Below are positions 1 to 9,443 of a stretch of 64,000 nt of DNA, piece by piece; position 1 is the first letter of the stretch; each line of letters opens with the position of its first letter. Below the pieces are notes generated by a model. It was not told the origin of the DNA. It saw nothing but the letters and a program-made list of their open reading frames with translations, and made no database searches. Location: contig NZ_JAENKV010000003.1 of the NCBI RefSeq assembly GCF_016599045.1, positions 1 to 64,000 on the forward strand, written 5' to 3'. The stretch is from Campylobacter sp. TTU_617 (GTDB lineage Bacteria; Campylobacterota; Campylobacteria; Campylobacterales; Campylobacteraceae). Made by a program: the position numbers and the translations under genes.

Positions 1-1
1 A

Positions 2-1222
2 CTTGATTCAAATAAATTAAAAGATATAAATGAAGAATTAAATTATCATACTATTGATGCTAATCTTGCTTGGGATTTAAACTTACCTTTGCCTGATAAT
101 TATGAGTTTATGTGGTTTTTTAATTCTTGTAGTGGTTCTAATGCAATGTATAAATTTTTTGAGTATTGTAATATTAAAGCTCTTGCTCATCCAGCTTTAA
201 CTGGAAAAGTTATGTATAAAGATATGTATCATTATATTAGAGATTCGGAGTATTCTATAGCTGTAGTTCCTCCTATAATGCAAAATTTTTATAATGGGCA
301 ATTTCATATGAATAAGAAGCTTTTACATTTATATTTTAAACATACAGATATAGTTTTTATAGTTAGAGATCCTATAAGTATTTGTAAGACAGCCTTAAAT
401 CATATCCATAATTTCAAAGTTTATAATAGCATTTCTTTTGAGATGAAAAATGTCAATCTTAATGAAAATAAAAATTATGTTTTTCCAAAATTATATTATG
501 CATATTCGGAAAATAAACCAAATGTTAAAGATCTTGATAAAGTTTTAAATAATAATGAATTTTATTTTACAGTAAGCAAAAGAATTAATTTTTTTAAAAA
601 AGTAACAAAAAATATTAGATGTATAGAATTTTCCCAGATTGGTTTTGATAATGCATATAATACTTTTTTAAATTTATCAAAATATTATAATTTTGTAGTG
701 CCCAAAGATGAATCTGTGTTTAAAAATAGAGTTGATCGAGATAACGGAAATTTAATAGTTTTACCAGTGGAATTATATTTTGATTATAAAGATCACAAAA
801 CTACTTTTTTAGTTGCAACAAAGCAATTAATAATTTCAAATTCTAAATACAGTCAATTAAGAGATATCACTTTTGATATAATTAATTGGAATTTAACTTA
901 TAATAATATTGTAATTTTAGTTAATAATTTTGATTTTAATTTTTTAAAACAAAATAGTAAAATAAAAGATACTTGTAGAGATAAAATAAAACAATATATT
1001 CAAGCCTTAGAGTTAAATGAAAATCAAAGAATAGAAAATTCTCTCAATGAAGAACAAATTTTAGAGTATTTAAAAGAGCAAAAAGACTTAAGGAATAGAT
1101 TAAAAAATTTAATAGATGATAATTTAGCTTATGTTAAAGAAAATCATCCAGAATACATAGAAAAATGGAAATACTATAAAGAATTTGAAAAAATGTGTGA
1201 AGAATTAGATGGAGGGAGTTAA
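2..1222 (+). CDS. DUF2972-like protein, left-truncated by the window edge
   Basis: The frame is open from base 2 to a TAA at 1220-1222, with no convincing internal start, so the 5' end lies outside the window. About 406 residues are visible. After a short leader comes an N-F-N-S-C-S-G-S-N-A motif, then hydrophobic strands and a V-R-D-P-I-S-I-C-K-T segment. That layout recalls the nucleotide-loop and Arg-Asp-Pro motif of sulfotransferase-like folds. The C-terminal third is helical and rich in Lys and Glu. I associate this pattern with the DUF2972 family, found mainly in Campylobacter and Helicobacter, whose biochemical role I do not know. It is convergent with rpoD. The family assignment is from memory and the sulfotransferase resemblance is inference. 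Confidence 0.55.
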   Translation, partial: LDSNKLKDINEELNYHTIDANLAWDLNLPLPDNYEFMWFFNSCSGSNAMYKFFEYCNIKALAHPALTGKVMYKDMYHYIRDSEYSIAVVPPIMQNFYNGQFHMNKKLLHLYFKHTDIVFIVRDPISICKTALNHIHNFKVYNSISFEMKNVNLNENKNYVFPKLYYAYSENKPNVKDLDKVLNNNEFYFTVSKRINFFKKVTKNIRCIEFSQIGFDNAYNTFLNLSKYYNFVVPKDESVFKNRVDRDNGNLIVLPVELYFDYKDHKTTFLVATKQLIISNSKYSQLRDITFDIINWNLTYNNIVILVNNFDFNFLKQNSKIKDTCRDKIKQYIQALELNENQRIENSLNEEQILEYLKEQKDLRNRLKNLIDDNLAYVKENHPEYIEKWKYYKEFEKMCEELDGGS

Positions 1223-1302
1223 AAAATTAATAGTAAAAATTTTTATCCTATAATAAAACCTATTACTTTTAAAGGTTTGATAAAAAATAAAAGATGAAAA
1301 AA

Positions 1303-3162
1303 TTATTTCCATCCTTCTATATAATTTTTAAGTTTTCTTCCAACTTTAGGGTGTTTTAATTTTTTAATAGCTGAACTTTCTATTTGACGCACTCTTTCCC
1401 TAGTTACATTAAGTTCTTTACCAATTTCTTCTAAAGTTCTATCGCTCTCATCATCCATTAAGCCAAAACGCATACGAATGACAGCTTTTTCTCTATCATT
1501 GAGCTGATCTAAAACTTCATCAATTTGTTCTTTTAAATCATCTTTTAAAATATGATCCATAGGAGAGAGTGAATTTCTATCTTCTACAAAATCTCCAAAT
1601 TTTCCATCATCTTCATTGCCTATAGGAGCTTCTAATGATATAGGTTCTTTTGTGATTTTAATTACTTGTTTAACTTTATCTACACTTAAACCCACTTCTT
1701 TAGCTATGATGCTTACATCAGGTTCTTTGCCATTTTTTTGTAAGTGTTCGCGTATGATTTTATTGATTTGATTAATAGTTTCTATCATATGTATAGGAAT
1801 TCTAATTGTTCTTGCTTGATCGGCAATTGCTCTTGATATAGCTTGTCTTATCCACCAAGTAGCATAGGTTGAGAATTTATAACCTCTTTTATATTCAAAT
1901 TTATCTACAGCTTTCATAAGACCTATATTACCTTCTTGTATAAGATCCAAGAAAGGCAATCCTCGATTTGTATAGCGTTTTGCGATACTTACCACTAAAC
2001 GTAAATTTGATTTAGCCATTCTTGCTTTAGCCTCGTCTGAAATTTTCTTTCCACGTTTAATTTGTTCTAAAATTTCTTTAAGATGATTTTTTTCAAGATC
2101 AAATCCTTTTTTACTAGCCTCTTTAGTTTGAAAGAGTTTTTTTATTTCCATATATGTGCTAACCATGGTAGTTTCTAGTGATTTTTCAGCAATTTCTTCT
2201 TTGCTTAATTTTGTAATATCTTTTAAAATATTTGCATGACGTGTCTTAAGTTCTTCTGAAAACATTGGTAAGCGATATTCTAAGCGTTTAAGCTCTTTAT
2301 CAAATTCTTCATCACTCTTAAGAGCTGTTTCCATTGACTTTACAATCTCTGAAATAAGTTTTGAAGTAGGGCCTAAATCCATAAGTTTTTCTTTGAGAAT
2401 ATTCTTTTTAAAAGCAATGCTTAATTTATCAAGTAATTCATCATTATTGCTTTCCTTGTCTGTTTTACTCACTTTAAGCCAATCTTTTTTTGCTTTTTCT
2501 AGGGCTTTGAATTTTTCTATAACTTTTAAAGTTCTTTCATCTTCTTTTTTCTTATTTTTTTTATTTTTGTCATCATTTTCATTTTCTAATTCTTCATCTT
2601 CTTCAAGCTCATCATTTTTATCATCATTTTTATCATCATCATCAAAACTTTTAAAAAGTTCTTTTACTCTTCTTTCTCTATTGATAAGAGGTTCTTTATA
2701 ATCTAAGATAAAATCAATCAAATAAGGAACAGAACAAAAAGCATCAATTATAATATCTTCGCCTAGTTCTATTTTTTTAGAGATTTCTACTTCTTCATCT
2801 TTACTAAGCAGAGCAATTTGCCCCATTTCCCTTAAGTACATACGCACAGGAGAATCTGATCTACTCCATTCCAATAAATCATTTTCATTTGCTAAATCAA
2901 ATTCGCTTTCCAAGCTTGTATCTTGAAGCTTTTGTTTTTCTTCTTGCAATCTTTTAGCATCTTCTATATTTTTAATCTGAGCAATTTCAGCCGCTGAAAA
3001 AAGTTGAACTTTATATTTTTTGATCAAAGTTTGTATTTTTTTGGCTATAGATGCGTTAGGTTGTTTTGAAAGATATTTAACTAATTTTTCATAAGTAATA
3101 TAATCTTTTTCATTTTCTTTAAATAGCTCTTCTAATTCTGCTTCTTGGGTTTTTGCGCTCAT
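1303..3162 (-). CDS. rpoD: RNA polymerase primary sigma factor (sigma-70)
   Basis: This is the housekeeping sigma factor that directs core RNA polymerase to most promoters. The 619-residue protein has region 1.1 (about 1-80), region 1.2 ([13 protein letters not shown], residues 102-114), and a strongly acidic Asp/Glu/Asn/Lys insert in the non-conserved region (about 174-210). Region 2 ([12 protein letters not shown] to R-T-I-R-I-P, about 383-455) includes the W-W-I-R-Q-A -10-recognition helix. Regions 3 and 4 follow, with the -35-recognition helix [10 protein letters not shown] near the C-terminus. The ATG is preceded by a TAAGGAAA ribosome-binding site. It is divergent from flgG2. Length and domain order are normal for the epsilonproteobacterial protein. 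Confidence 0.98.
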   Translation of the reverse strand: MSAKTQEAELEELFKENEKDYITYEKLVKYLSKQPNASIAKKIQTLIKKYKVQLFSAAEIAQIKNIEDAKRLQEEKQKLQDTSLESEFDLANENDLLEWSRSDSPVRMYLREMGQIALLSKDEEVEISKKIELGEDIIIDAFCSVPYLIDFILDYKEPLINRERRVKELFKSFDDDDKNDDKNDELEEDEELENENDDKNKKNKKKEDERTLKVIEKFKALEKAKKDWLKVSKTDKESNNDELLDKLSIAFKKNILKEKLMDLGPTSKLISEIVKSMETALKSDEEFDKELKRLEYRLPMFSEELKTRHANILKDITKLSKEEIAEKSLETTMVSTYMEIKKLFQTKEASKKGFDLEKNHLKEILEQIKRGKKISDEAKARMAKSNLRLVVSIAKRYTNRGLPFLDLIQEGNIGLMKAVDKFEYKRGYKFSTYATWWIRQAISRAIADQARTIRIPIHMIETINQINKIIREHLQKNGKEPDVSIIAKEVGLSVDKVKQVIKITKEPISLEAPIGNEDDGKFGDFVEDRNSLSPMDHILKDDLKEQIDEVLDQLNDREKAVIRMRFGLMDDESDRTLEEIGKELNVTRERVRQIESSAIKKLKHPKVGRKLKNYIEGWK

Positions 3163-3198
3163 TAATTTCCTTATTTCAGTTTTTACATTGAATTTAAT

Positions 3199-3204
3199 AT
3201 TTTA
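3199..3204 (-). promoter_or_regulatory. Candidate -10 box for rpoD
   Basis: On the minus strand a TAAAAT hexamer lies about 36 bases before the rpoD ATG in AT-rich DNA. Campylobacter sigma-70 promoters rely mainly on the -10 box, so this is plausible but unproven. Confidence 0.4.
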
Positions 3205-3262
3205 GCTAAAAATTTCTTAAAAATTTATATTGTATTAATATCATTTAAATTTTGAAAAATTT

Positions 3263-3280
3263 TTTGGAACACTCTTTGCT
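3263..3280 (+). promoter_or_regulatory. Sigma-54 promoter of flgG2-flgG
   Basis: The sequence TTGGAACACTCTTTGCT has the invariant GG (3266-3267) and GC (3278-3279) separated by exactly ten bases. It matches the Campylobacter RpoN consensus TTGGAAC-N5-TTGCTT at nearly every position. Transcription would start near 3290, 28 bases before the flgG2 ATG. The site lies inside any longer reading of flgG2 and therefore argues for the downstream start. Confidence 0.9.
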
Positions 3281-3317
3281 TAAACATTTTTTGAAAATTA
3301 AAAATATAGGTGAAAAT

Positions 3318-4130
3318 ATGCAAAATGGATATTATCAAGCAACCGGTGGTATGGTAACACAGTTTAATAGATTAGATGTGATTACAAACAATCTTGCTAA
3401 TATTAATACAAGTGGTTATAAAAGAGATGATGTTGTTATTGCAGATTTTAAAAGGATTTTTAAAGAAACTCAAGATGAGTTGCCTATACAAAATCATACA
3501 AGAGATGCTTCAAGATTTGCTAATACTACGATCGATAGAGTTCCTCAAATTGATCAAGAATATACAGATTTTACAATGGGTTCTTTAAAAACTACTAATA
3601 ATCCTTTAGATCTTGCAATAACTAGAGAAGATGCTTTTTATTTAGTGCAAACAAATAATGGCGAAGTAAGACTCACAAAAGATGGAAATTTTCAGCTTGA
3701 TGATGAGGGTTATTTGGTAAATAAACAAGGTTATAAAGTTTTAAATTCTAATTATTTTAACAATCCCCAAAATGCGTGGATTAAAGTAAATGAAAATGCA
3801 AATTATATCAATGTTGATAAAAATGGAAATATTTCTGTTGATGGGAATCAAAACTCAAGATTGTTTATTGCTCAAGTAGATGATATAAGAGCTTTACAAA
3901 AAGATGGCGATAATGTATATAAAATCGATGATTTAACAAGAATTAGAGATTTAGATAATTCAAATGCGATAAGACAAGGTTTTTCTCAAGGATCAAATGT
4001 AAATCCTGTAACCGAAATGGTAAGTCTTATAGAGGCCAATAGAATGGTTGAAATGTATCAAAAAGTTATGACAGCGCATATGGATGATTTAAACCAAGAT
4101 GCTATCAATAAACTTGCAAGCGTTAAATAA
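3318..4130 (+). CDS. flgG2: Flagellar basal-body rod protein, FlgG paralogue
   Basis: A 270-residue rod protein of the flagellar hook/basal-body rod family. The N-terminus (M-Q-N-G-Y-Y-Q-A-T-G-G-M) and the segment N-N-L-A-N-I-N-T-S-G-Y-K-R form the conserved N-terminal D0 helix. The C-terminus (N-V-N-P-V-T-E-M-V-S-L-I-E-A-N-R-M-V-E) is the matching C-terminal helix. A longer reading from a TTG at 3252 is possible, but it would begin upstream of the sigma-54 promoter. The ATG at 3318 is preceded by an AGGTG ribosome-binding site and gives the usual length. It is followed by flgG after 16 bases and expected to be co-transcribed with it. Epsilonproteobacteria commonly carry this second FlgG-type protein, probably the proximal rod (FlgF-like) component. 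Confidence 0.92.
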   Translation: MQNGYYQATGGMVTQFNRLDVITNNLANINTSGYKRDDVVIADFKRIFKETQDELPIQNHTRDASRFANTTIDRVPQIDQEYTDFTMGSLKTTNNPLDLAITREDAFYLVQTNNGEVRLTKDGNFQLDDEGYLVNKQGYKVLNSNYFNNPQNAWIKVNENANYINVDKNGNISVDGNQNSRLFIAQVDDIRALQKDGDNVYKIDDLTRIRDLDNSNAIRQGFSQGSNVNPVTEMVSLIEANRMVEMYQKVMTAHMDDLNQDAINKLASVK

Positions 4131-4146
4131 ATAAAAGGATAAAACT

Positions 4147-4938
4147 ATGATGAGATCACTTCACACTGCTGCTACAGGTATGATAGCACAGCAAACACAA
4201 ATTGATGTTACTTCAAATAATATTGCAAATGTTAATACAGTTGGATTTAAAAAATCAAGAGCTGAATTTGCTGATCTTATGTATCAAACTATGAAGTATG
4301 CAGGAACTTCAACTTCTGCTACTACTCTTTCTCCTTCTGGTATAGAAGTGGGCGTTGGTGTGCGTCCAACTGCAATTACTAAAATTTTTACAGAAGGAAG
4401 TTTTAAAGCCACTAGTACAGATGGCTTAGATATGGCTATTGCGGGAAATGGATTTTTTCAAGTGCAACTTCCTGATGGAACTATAGGTTATACTAGAAAT
4501 GGACAATTTACTAAAGACAATGAAGGAAATATAGTAAATTCAGATGGATATAGACTTTTACCTGAAATGACTATTCCAGAAGGAGCTATTGCGATCAATG
4601 TTGCTACAGATGGAACAGTTTCTGTTATGCTTCCAGGAGAGCAACAAGAAACCCAAATTGGACAAGTAGAGCTTGTGCAATTTATCAATCCTGCAGGACT
4701 TCATTCAATAGGTGATAATCTTTACTTAGAAACGGGTGCAAGTGGAGCTCCAGTTGCTGGAATTGCTGGTCAAGATGGCTTAGGACAAATTAAACATGGT
4801 TTTGTTGAACTTAGCAATGTTCAACTTGTTGAAGAAATGACAGATCTTATCACAGGTCAAAGAGCTTATGAGGCAGGTTCAAAGGCTATTACAACAAGCG
4901 ATGATATGTTAAGCATTGTTAATCAACTCAAACGTTAA
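4147..4938 (+). CDS. flgG: Flagellar distal rod protein FlgG
   Basis: This 263-residue protein builds the distal rod, the drive shaft linking the basal body to the hook, and is exported by the flagellar type III apparatus. The N-terminus M-M-R-S-L-H-T-A-A-T-G-M-I-A-Q-Q and N-N-I-A-N-V-N-T-V-G-F-K-K are classic FlgG. The central region contains G-N-G-F-F-Q-V and Y-T-R-N-G-Q-F. The C-terminus E-E-M-T-D-L-I-T-G-Q-R-A-Y-E completes the coiled-coil pair. An AAAGGAT ribosome-binding site precedes the ATG. It is the second gene of the sigma-54 unit and ends at a strong hairpin terminator. Confidence 0.97.
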   Translation: MMRSLHTAATGMIAQQTQIDVTSNNIANVNTVGFKKSRAEFADLMYQTMKYAGTSTSATTLSPSGIEVGVGVRPTAITKIFTEGSFKATSTDGLDMAIAGNGFFQVQLPDGTIGYTRNGQFTKDNEGNIVNSDGYRLLPEMTIPEGAIAINVATDGTVSVMLPGEQQETQIGQVELVQFINPAGLHSIGDNLYLETGASGAPVAGIAGQDGLGQIKHGFVELSNVQLVEEMTDLITGQRAYEAGSKAITTSDDMLSIVNQLKR

Positions 4939-4945
4939 TATTTTA

Positions 4946-4990
4946 AAAATTTCCAAATAGTTATTTGTATTATTTGGAAATTTTCTTGCT
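4946..4990 (+). terminator. Factor-independent terminator after flgG
   Basis: A perfect 14-base inverted repeat (AAAATTTCCAAATA at 4946-4959 and its complement at 4971-4984) encloses an 11-base loop. The right arm ends in a T-rich run. It lies 8 bases after the flgG stop. Confidence 0.8.
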
Positions 4991-5017
4991 TATTAAATAT
5001 TATTATTTAAATCAATT

Positions 5018-5052
5018 ATTTAGGACTCAAAATATCCTAAATAGATATTTTG
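5018..5052. promoter_or_regulatory. Overlapping inverted repeats upstream of napA
   Basis: Two perfect inverted repeats share sequence. ATTTAGGA (5018-5025) pairs with TCCTAAAT (5035-5042), and CAAAATATC (5028-5036) pairs with GATATTTTG (5044-5052). Only one hairpin can form at a time. They lie about 50 bases upstream of the napA -10 box, where an activator or repressor could also bind the DNA. Function is unknown. Confidence 0.5.
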
Positions 5053-5103
5053 AAATTATTTCTTTTAGTTACTAAATTAATATTTTTTTTATTAAGCATA
5101 AAC

Positions 5104-5109
5104 TATAAT
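5104..5109 (+). promoter_or_regulatory. -10 box of the nap operon
   Basis: A perfect TATAAT is preceded by a periodic T-rich tract, as is usual for Campylobacter sigma-70 promoters. It predicts a start near 5116, about 28 bases before the napA ATG and its GGAGG ribosome-binding site. Confidence 0.65.
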
Positions 5110-5143
5110 AAAACTTTTATCTTTAAATTTTTTGGAGGAAATA

Positions 5144-7912
5144 ATGAATAGAAGGGATTTCATTAAGAACACCGCTATTGCAAGTGCTGCAAGTGTTGCA
5201 GGGCTTAGTGTTCCTAGTTTTGCTTCTAATGAAGAAAATTGGAAATGGGATAAAGCAGTTTGTAGATTTTGTGGAACAGGCTGTGGAATTATGATTGCTA
5301 GAAAAGATGGCAAAATAGTGGCTACAAAAGGAGATCCAGCAGCTCCAGTTAATAGAGGGCTTAATTGTATCAAGGGTTATTTTAATGCAAAAATTATGTA
5401 TGGAGAGGATAGATTAGTTACTCCTTTATTACGTGTTAATGAAAAAGGCGAATTTGATAAAAAAGGTAAATTTAAACAAGTTTCTTGGCAAAGAGCCTTT
5501 GATGAAATGGAAAAGCAATTTAAAAAAACTTACAACGAATTAGGTGTTAGTGGTATAGGTATATTTGGAAGTGGTCAATATACTATTCAAGAAGGATATG
5601 CTGCATTAAAACTTGCAAAAGCTGGTTTTAGAACAAACAATATCGATCCAAATGCAAGACATTGTATGGCGTCTGCGGTAATTGGATTTATGCAAACTTT
5701 CGGTATAGATGAACCTGCAGGTTGTTATGATGATATAGAATTAACAGATACTATTATAACTTGGGGTGCAAATATGGCTGAAATGCATCCTATTCTTTGG
5801 TCAAGAGTAAGTGATAGAAAATTAAGTAATCTTGATAAAGTAAAAATAGTAAATTTAAGCACTTATTCTAATAGAACTTCAAATATAGCAGATATTGAAA
5901 TTATTTTTAAACCAAATACAGATTTAGCAATTTGGAATTTTATTGCTAGAGAAATTGTATATAATCATCCAGAAGCAATAGATAAGAAATTTATTGATAA
6001 ACATTGTGTTTTTGCTACAGGATATACTGATATTGGTTATGGTATGAGAAATGATCCAAATCATCCAAAATTTAAAGAATCAGAAAAAGATATAGTTGAA
6101 AAAGAAAATGTGATCACTTTAGATGATGAAGAAGCAACTTCACTTGCTTATCTTGGTGTTAAAAAAGGCGATAAATTCTATATGAAACATAGAGCTCAAG
6201 CTAGTGACAATTGGGAAATTAGCTTTGAAGAATTTAAAAAAGCTTTAAGCCCTTATACACTTGATTATGTTGCAGAAGTTTCAAAAGGTGATGATAATGA
6301 ATCTTTAGAAGATTTCAAGAAAAAACTTCAACAACTAGCAAATTTATATATTGAAAAAAATCGCAAAGTAGTAAGTTTTTGGACTATGGGCTTTAATCAG
6401 CATACGCGTGGATCTTGGGTAAATGAGCAAGCTTATATGGTGCATTTATTACTAGGCAAACAATCAAAACCTGGAAGCGGAGCATTTTCTTTAACAGGAC
6501 AACCAAGTGCTTGTGGAACAGCTAGAGAAGTTGGAACTTTTGCACATCGTTTGCCAGCAGATATGGTTGTTGCAAATCCAAAACATAGAGAAATTTCAGA
6601 AAAAATTTGGAAAGTTCCTGCAAAAACTATCAATCCAAAACCAGGTTCTCCTTTTGTTGATATAATGAGAAATTTAGAAGATGGAAAAATAAAATTCATT
6701 TGGGTTCAAGTAAATAATCCTTGGCAAAATACTGCCAATGCAAATCACTGGATCGATGCAGCAAGAAATATGGATAATTTTATTGTAGTAAGTGATTGTT
6801 ATCCTGGAATTTCAGCAAAAGTAGCTGATCTAATTTTACCAAGTGCTATGATATATGAAAAATGGGGTGCTTACGGTAATGCCGAAAGAAGAACACAGCA
6901 TTGGCGCCAACAAGTTTTACCTGTAGGTGAAGCTATGAGTGATACTTGGCAAATTATGGAATTTGCAAAAAGATTTAAACTCAAAGAAGTATGGAAAGAG
7001 CAAAAAGTAGATGATAAATTAACCTTGCCAAGTGTTTTAGAAGATGCTAAAAATATGGGATATAACGAAGAAGATACTTTATATGATGTTCTTTTTGCAA
7101 ATGCTGAAGCTAAAGGTTTTAGCACAGAAGATGAAGTAGCCAAAGGATTTGACAATACTGATGCAAAAGGTGATGAAAGAAATATCATAGGAAGCGATGG
7201 TAAAGAATTTAAAGGTTATGGATTTTTCGTTCAAAAATATCTTTGGGAAGAATACCGCAAATTTGGTTTAGGTCATGGTCACGATTTGGCAGAATTTGAC
7301 ACTTATCATAAAGTAAGAGGATTAAGATGGCCAGTTGTTAATGGAAAAGAAACACAATGGCGTTTTAATACTAAATTTGATTATTATGCAAAAAAAGCTG
7401 CTCCAAATTCTGATTTTGCTTTCTATGGAGAATTTGACAAAATGCTTGCTAAGGGTGATTTAATCGCTCCAAAAGATGATAAAAAATATAGCATTAAAAA
7501 TAAAGCAAAAATTTTCTTTAGACCATTTATGAAAGCTCCTGAAAGACCAAGCAAAGAGTATCCATTCTGGCTTGCAACGGGTAGGGTACTTGAGCATTGG
7601 CATAGCGGAACTATGACTATGCGTGTTCCTGAGCTTTATAGAGCTGTTCCTGAAGCACTTTGCTATATCAATGAAATAGATGCAAAAAATTTATCTTTAA
7701 ATCAAGGTGATTTAGTTTGGATAGAATCACGTCGTGGTAAAGTAAAAGCACGTATAGATATGAGAGGTAGAAATAAACCACCTGTTGGACTTGTTTATGT
7801 GCCTTGGTTTGATGAGAATGTTTATATCAACAAAGTAACTCTAGACGCTACTTGTCCATTATCAAAACAAACCGATTATAAAAAATGTGCGGTTAAAATT
7901 ACTAAGGCTTAA
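5144..7912 (+). CDS. napA: Periplasmic nitrate reductase, catalytic subunit
   Basis: NapA reduces nitrate to nitrite in the periplasm with a bis-MGD molybdenum cofactor and one [4Fe-4S] cluster. The 922-residue precursor starts N-R-R-D-F-I-K, a twin-arginine signal ending near A-S-N. The cluster cysteines are C40, C43, C47 and C75 (C-x2-C-x3-C-x27-C). The molybdenum ligand is C174 in A-R-H-C-M-A-S. Several insertions make it longer than enterobacterial NapA, as is normal for epsilonproteobacteria. The chosen ATG has a GGAGG at 5134-5138; a TTG at 5132 in the same frame lies within that ribosome-binding site and is rejected. It is the first gene of napA-G-H-B-L-D. Confidence 0.97.
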   Translation: MNRRDFIKNTAIASAASVAGLSVPSFASNEENWKWDKAVCRFCGTGCGIMIARKDGKIVATKGDPAAPVNRGLNCIKGYFNAKIMYGEDRLVTPLLRVNEKGEFDKKGKFKQVSWQRAFDEMEKQFKKTYNELGVSGIGIFGSGQYTIQEGYAALKLAKAGFRTNNIDPNARHCMASAVIGFMQTFGIDEPAGCYDDIELTDTIITWGANMAEMHPILWSRVSDRKLSNLDKVKIVNLSTYSNRTSNIADIEIIFKPNTDLAIWNFIAREIVYNHPEAIDKKFIDKHCVFATGYTDIGYGMRNDPNHPKFKESEKDIVEKENVITLDDEEATSLAYLGVKKGDKFYMKHRAQASDNWEISFEEFKKALSPYTLDYVAEVSKGDDNESLEDFKKKLQQLANLYIEKNRKVVSFWTMGFNQHTRGSWVNEQAYMVHLLLGKQSKPGSGAFSLTGQPSACGTAREVGTFAHRLPADMVVANPKHREISEKIWKVPAKTINPKPGSPFVDIMRNLEDGKIKFIWVQVNNPWQNTANANHWIDAARNMDNFIVVSDCYPGISAKVADLILPSAMIYEKWGAYGNAERRTQHWRQQVLPVGEAMSDTWQIMEFAKRFKLKEVWKEQKVDDKLTLPSVLEDAKNMGYNEEDTLYDVLFANAEAKGFSTEDEVAKGFDNTDAKGDERNIIGSDGKEFKGYGFFVQKYLWEEYRKFGLGHGHDLAEFDTYHKVRGLRWPVVNGKETQWRFNTKFDYYAKKAAPNSDFAFYGEFDKMLAKGDLIAPKDDKKYSIKNKAKIFFRPFMKAPERPSKEYPFWLATGRVLEHWHSGTMTMRVPELYRAVPEALCYINEIDAKNLSLNQGDLVWIESRRGKVKARIDMRGRNKPPVGLVYVPWFDENVYINKVTLDATCPLSKQTDYKKCAVKITKA

Positions 7913-7917
7913 ATTTA

Positions 7918-8664
7918 ATGCAAAGAAGAGAATTTTTCATAAAAAGCTTTAAAAATTTGTGCCTTTGTGCCGGAGGTGGTTTTTTAGCTACTTTAGCTTT
8001 AAATGCCAAAGATAGATATTATCTTAGGCCTCCAGGTGCAGATGATGAAGAAGTATTTTTATCAAAGTGTATTCGTTGCGGACTTTGTGTTAATGCTTGT
8101 CCTTATGATACCTTAAAACTTGCTTCTTTACTTGATGCACCCCAAAATGGAACACCTTTTTTTGAAGCAAGAAAAATTCCTTGCTATTTATGCGAAGATA
8201 TACCTTGCATTAGAGAATGCCCTACAGATGCTTTAGATAAAAAGTATCTTGAAAAAAAAGATGGGGTTTATGAACTTAAAATGGGTATAGCTATTATCGA
8301 TAGTGCTTCATGTGTAGCACATTGGGGGATTCAATGTGATGCGTGTTATAGAGCTTGTCCTTTGATTGATAAGGCTTTAAAGCTTGAATTTAAGAGAAAT
8401 GAACGCACAGCAAAACATGCTTTTTTATTACCTATCGTAGATCATGAAGTTTGTGTAGGTTGCGGACTTTGTGAGCTTGCTTGCATTACACAAGAACCAG
8501 CCATTAGAGTTTTGCCAAGAAAATTTGTTTTAGGTAAAGCAGGATCTCATTATGTTAAAGGTTGGGATAAAGAAGATGAAAAACGTTTAAATGAAAGCAA
8601 TGAGGAAAAAAAATTAGATCAAAACAAAGCACAAGATTATCTTAATAATGAGGAAATGTTATGA
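7918..8664 (+). CDS. napG: Nap ferredoxin-type protein NapG
   Basis: NapG is a periplasmic iron-sulfur protein that, with NapH, passes electrons from menaquinol to NapA/NapB when NapC is absent. The 248-residue protein begins Q-R-R-E-F-F-I-K, a twin-arginine-type signal. It has four cysteine clusters at about 51-62 (C-I-R-C-G-L-C), 89-102 (C-Y-L-C-E-D-I-P-C), 132-148 (C-V-A-H-W-G-I-Q-C-D-A-C) and 179-189 (C-V-G-C-G-L-C). It begins 5 bases after napA and overlaps napH by the four bases ATGA, so translational coupling is likely. Confidence 0.96.
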   Translation: MQRREFFIKSFKNLCLCAGGGFLATLALNAKDRYYLRPPGADDEEVFLSKCIRCGLCVNACPYDTLKLASLLDAPQNGTPFFEARKIPCYLCEDIPCIRECPTDALDKKYLEKKDGVYELKMGIAIIDSASCVAHWGIQCDACYRACPLIDKALKLEFKRNERTAKHAFLLPIVDHEVCVGCGLCELACITQEPAIRVLPRKFVLGKAGSHYVKGWDKEDEKRLNESNEEKKLDQNKAQDYLNNEEML

Positions 8665-9443
8665 AATATCTAATATTAAGACGTTTTACTCAGATTGCAA
8701 TTTTAGTTCTTTTTAGTTTTACTAGTACTCATTTTATATTAAATGGAAATTTAAGTTCTTCTGTTCTTTTTTCAACTATTCCTTTAAGCGATCCTTTTGC
8801 TATTTTACAAATTTTCTTAGCGAGTTTAAGTATAGATATAACTATGCTTTTAGGTGCCTTGGTGGTTTTTATACTTTATGGAGTATTTTTAGGTAGAGCG
8901 TTTTGTTCTTGGGTTTGCCCTATAAATTTAATTACAGATTTTTCCGCTTTTATGCGTCAAAAATTAAATTTTAAAACAAGTAAATTTTTAATTTTAAATA
9001 AAAATTTGCGTTATTTTATTTTAGTTTTAGTATTGATTTTATCTTTTATATTCTCTTTACCTGTATTTGAAAATTTTTCTTATATAGGCATTATACATAG
9101 AGGAATTATTTTTGGTGGAACTTCTTGGATTTTTGTTGCTTTTATCATTTTTTGCATAGACACTTTCTTAAGTCCTAGAGCTATTTGCTCTCATATTTGT
9201 CCTTTGGGAGCTTTTTATGCTGTAATTTCTCGTTTTGCGATTTTAAAAATAAAGCATAATGTAGATAATTGCACTAAATGTTATCGTTGTATCAATATAT
9301 GTCCAGAAAAACAAGTTTTATGGATGATAACAAAAGAAAGTTCTAGTGTAACTTCAGGAGAGTGTATACGATGTGCAAGATGTATAGAAGTTTGCGATGA
9401 TAATGCTTTAAATTTTAATATATTCGATTTAAGGAAAAAATAA
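8661..9443 (+). CDS. napH: Nap quinol dehydrogenase membrane component NapH
   Basis: NapH is the membrane-bound quinol-oxidising partner of NapG. The 260-residue protein has about four or five hydrophobic segments. It carries two C-x3-C-P motifs typical of NapH/CcoG proteins (C-S-W-V-C-P at about 86 and C-S-H-I-C-P at about 178). The cytoplasmic C-terminal part holds two [4Fe-4S] motifs (C-T-K-C-Y-R-C-I-N-I-C-P and C-I-R-C-A-R-C-I-E-V-C). Its stop overlaps the napB start by one base (TAATG). Confidence 0.96.
   Translation: MKYLILRRFTQIAILVLFSFTSTHFILNGNLSSSVLFSTIPLSDPFAILQIFLASLSIDITMLLGALVVFILYGVFLGRAFCSWVCPINLITDFSAFMRQKLNFKTSKFLILNKNLRYFILVLVLILSFIFSLPVFENFSYIGIIHRGIIFGGTSWIFVAFIIFCIDTFLSPRAICSHICPLGAFYAVISRFAILKIKHNVDNCTKCYRCINICPEKQVLWMITKESSSVTSGECIRCARCIEVCDDNALNFNIFDLRKK

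Noticed and set aside
1256-1278. AAACCT...AGGTTT inverted repeat between the DUF2972-like gene and rpoD
   Set aside because: The stem is only six bases with an 11-base loop and there is no T-run on either strand; too weak to call a terminator.
2393-2701. Ser/Phe/Leu-rich 102-residue frame opposite rpoD
   Set aside because: It is the antisense of the acidic low-complexity segment of sigma-70; composition is an artefact and no ribosome-binding site is present.
3252-3317. Longer N-terminus for flgG2 from TTG at 3252
   Set aside because: It runs across the sigma-54 promoter and lacks the conserved FlgG start.
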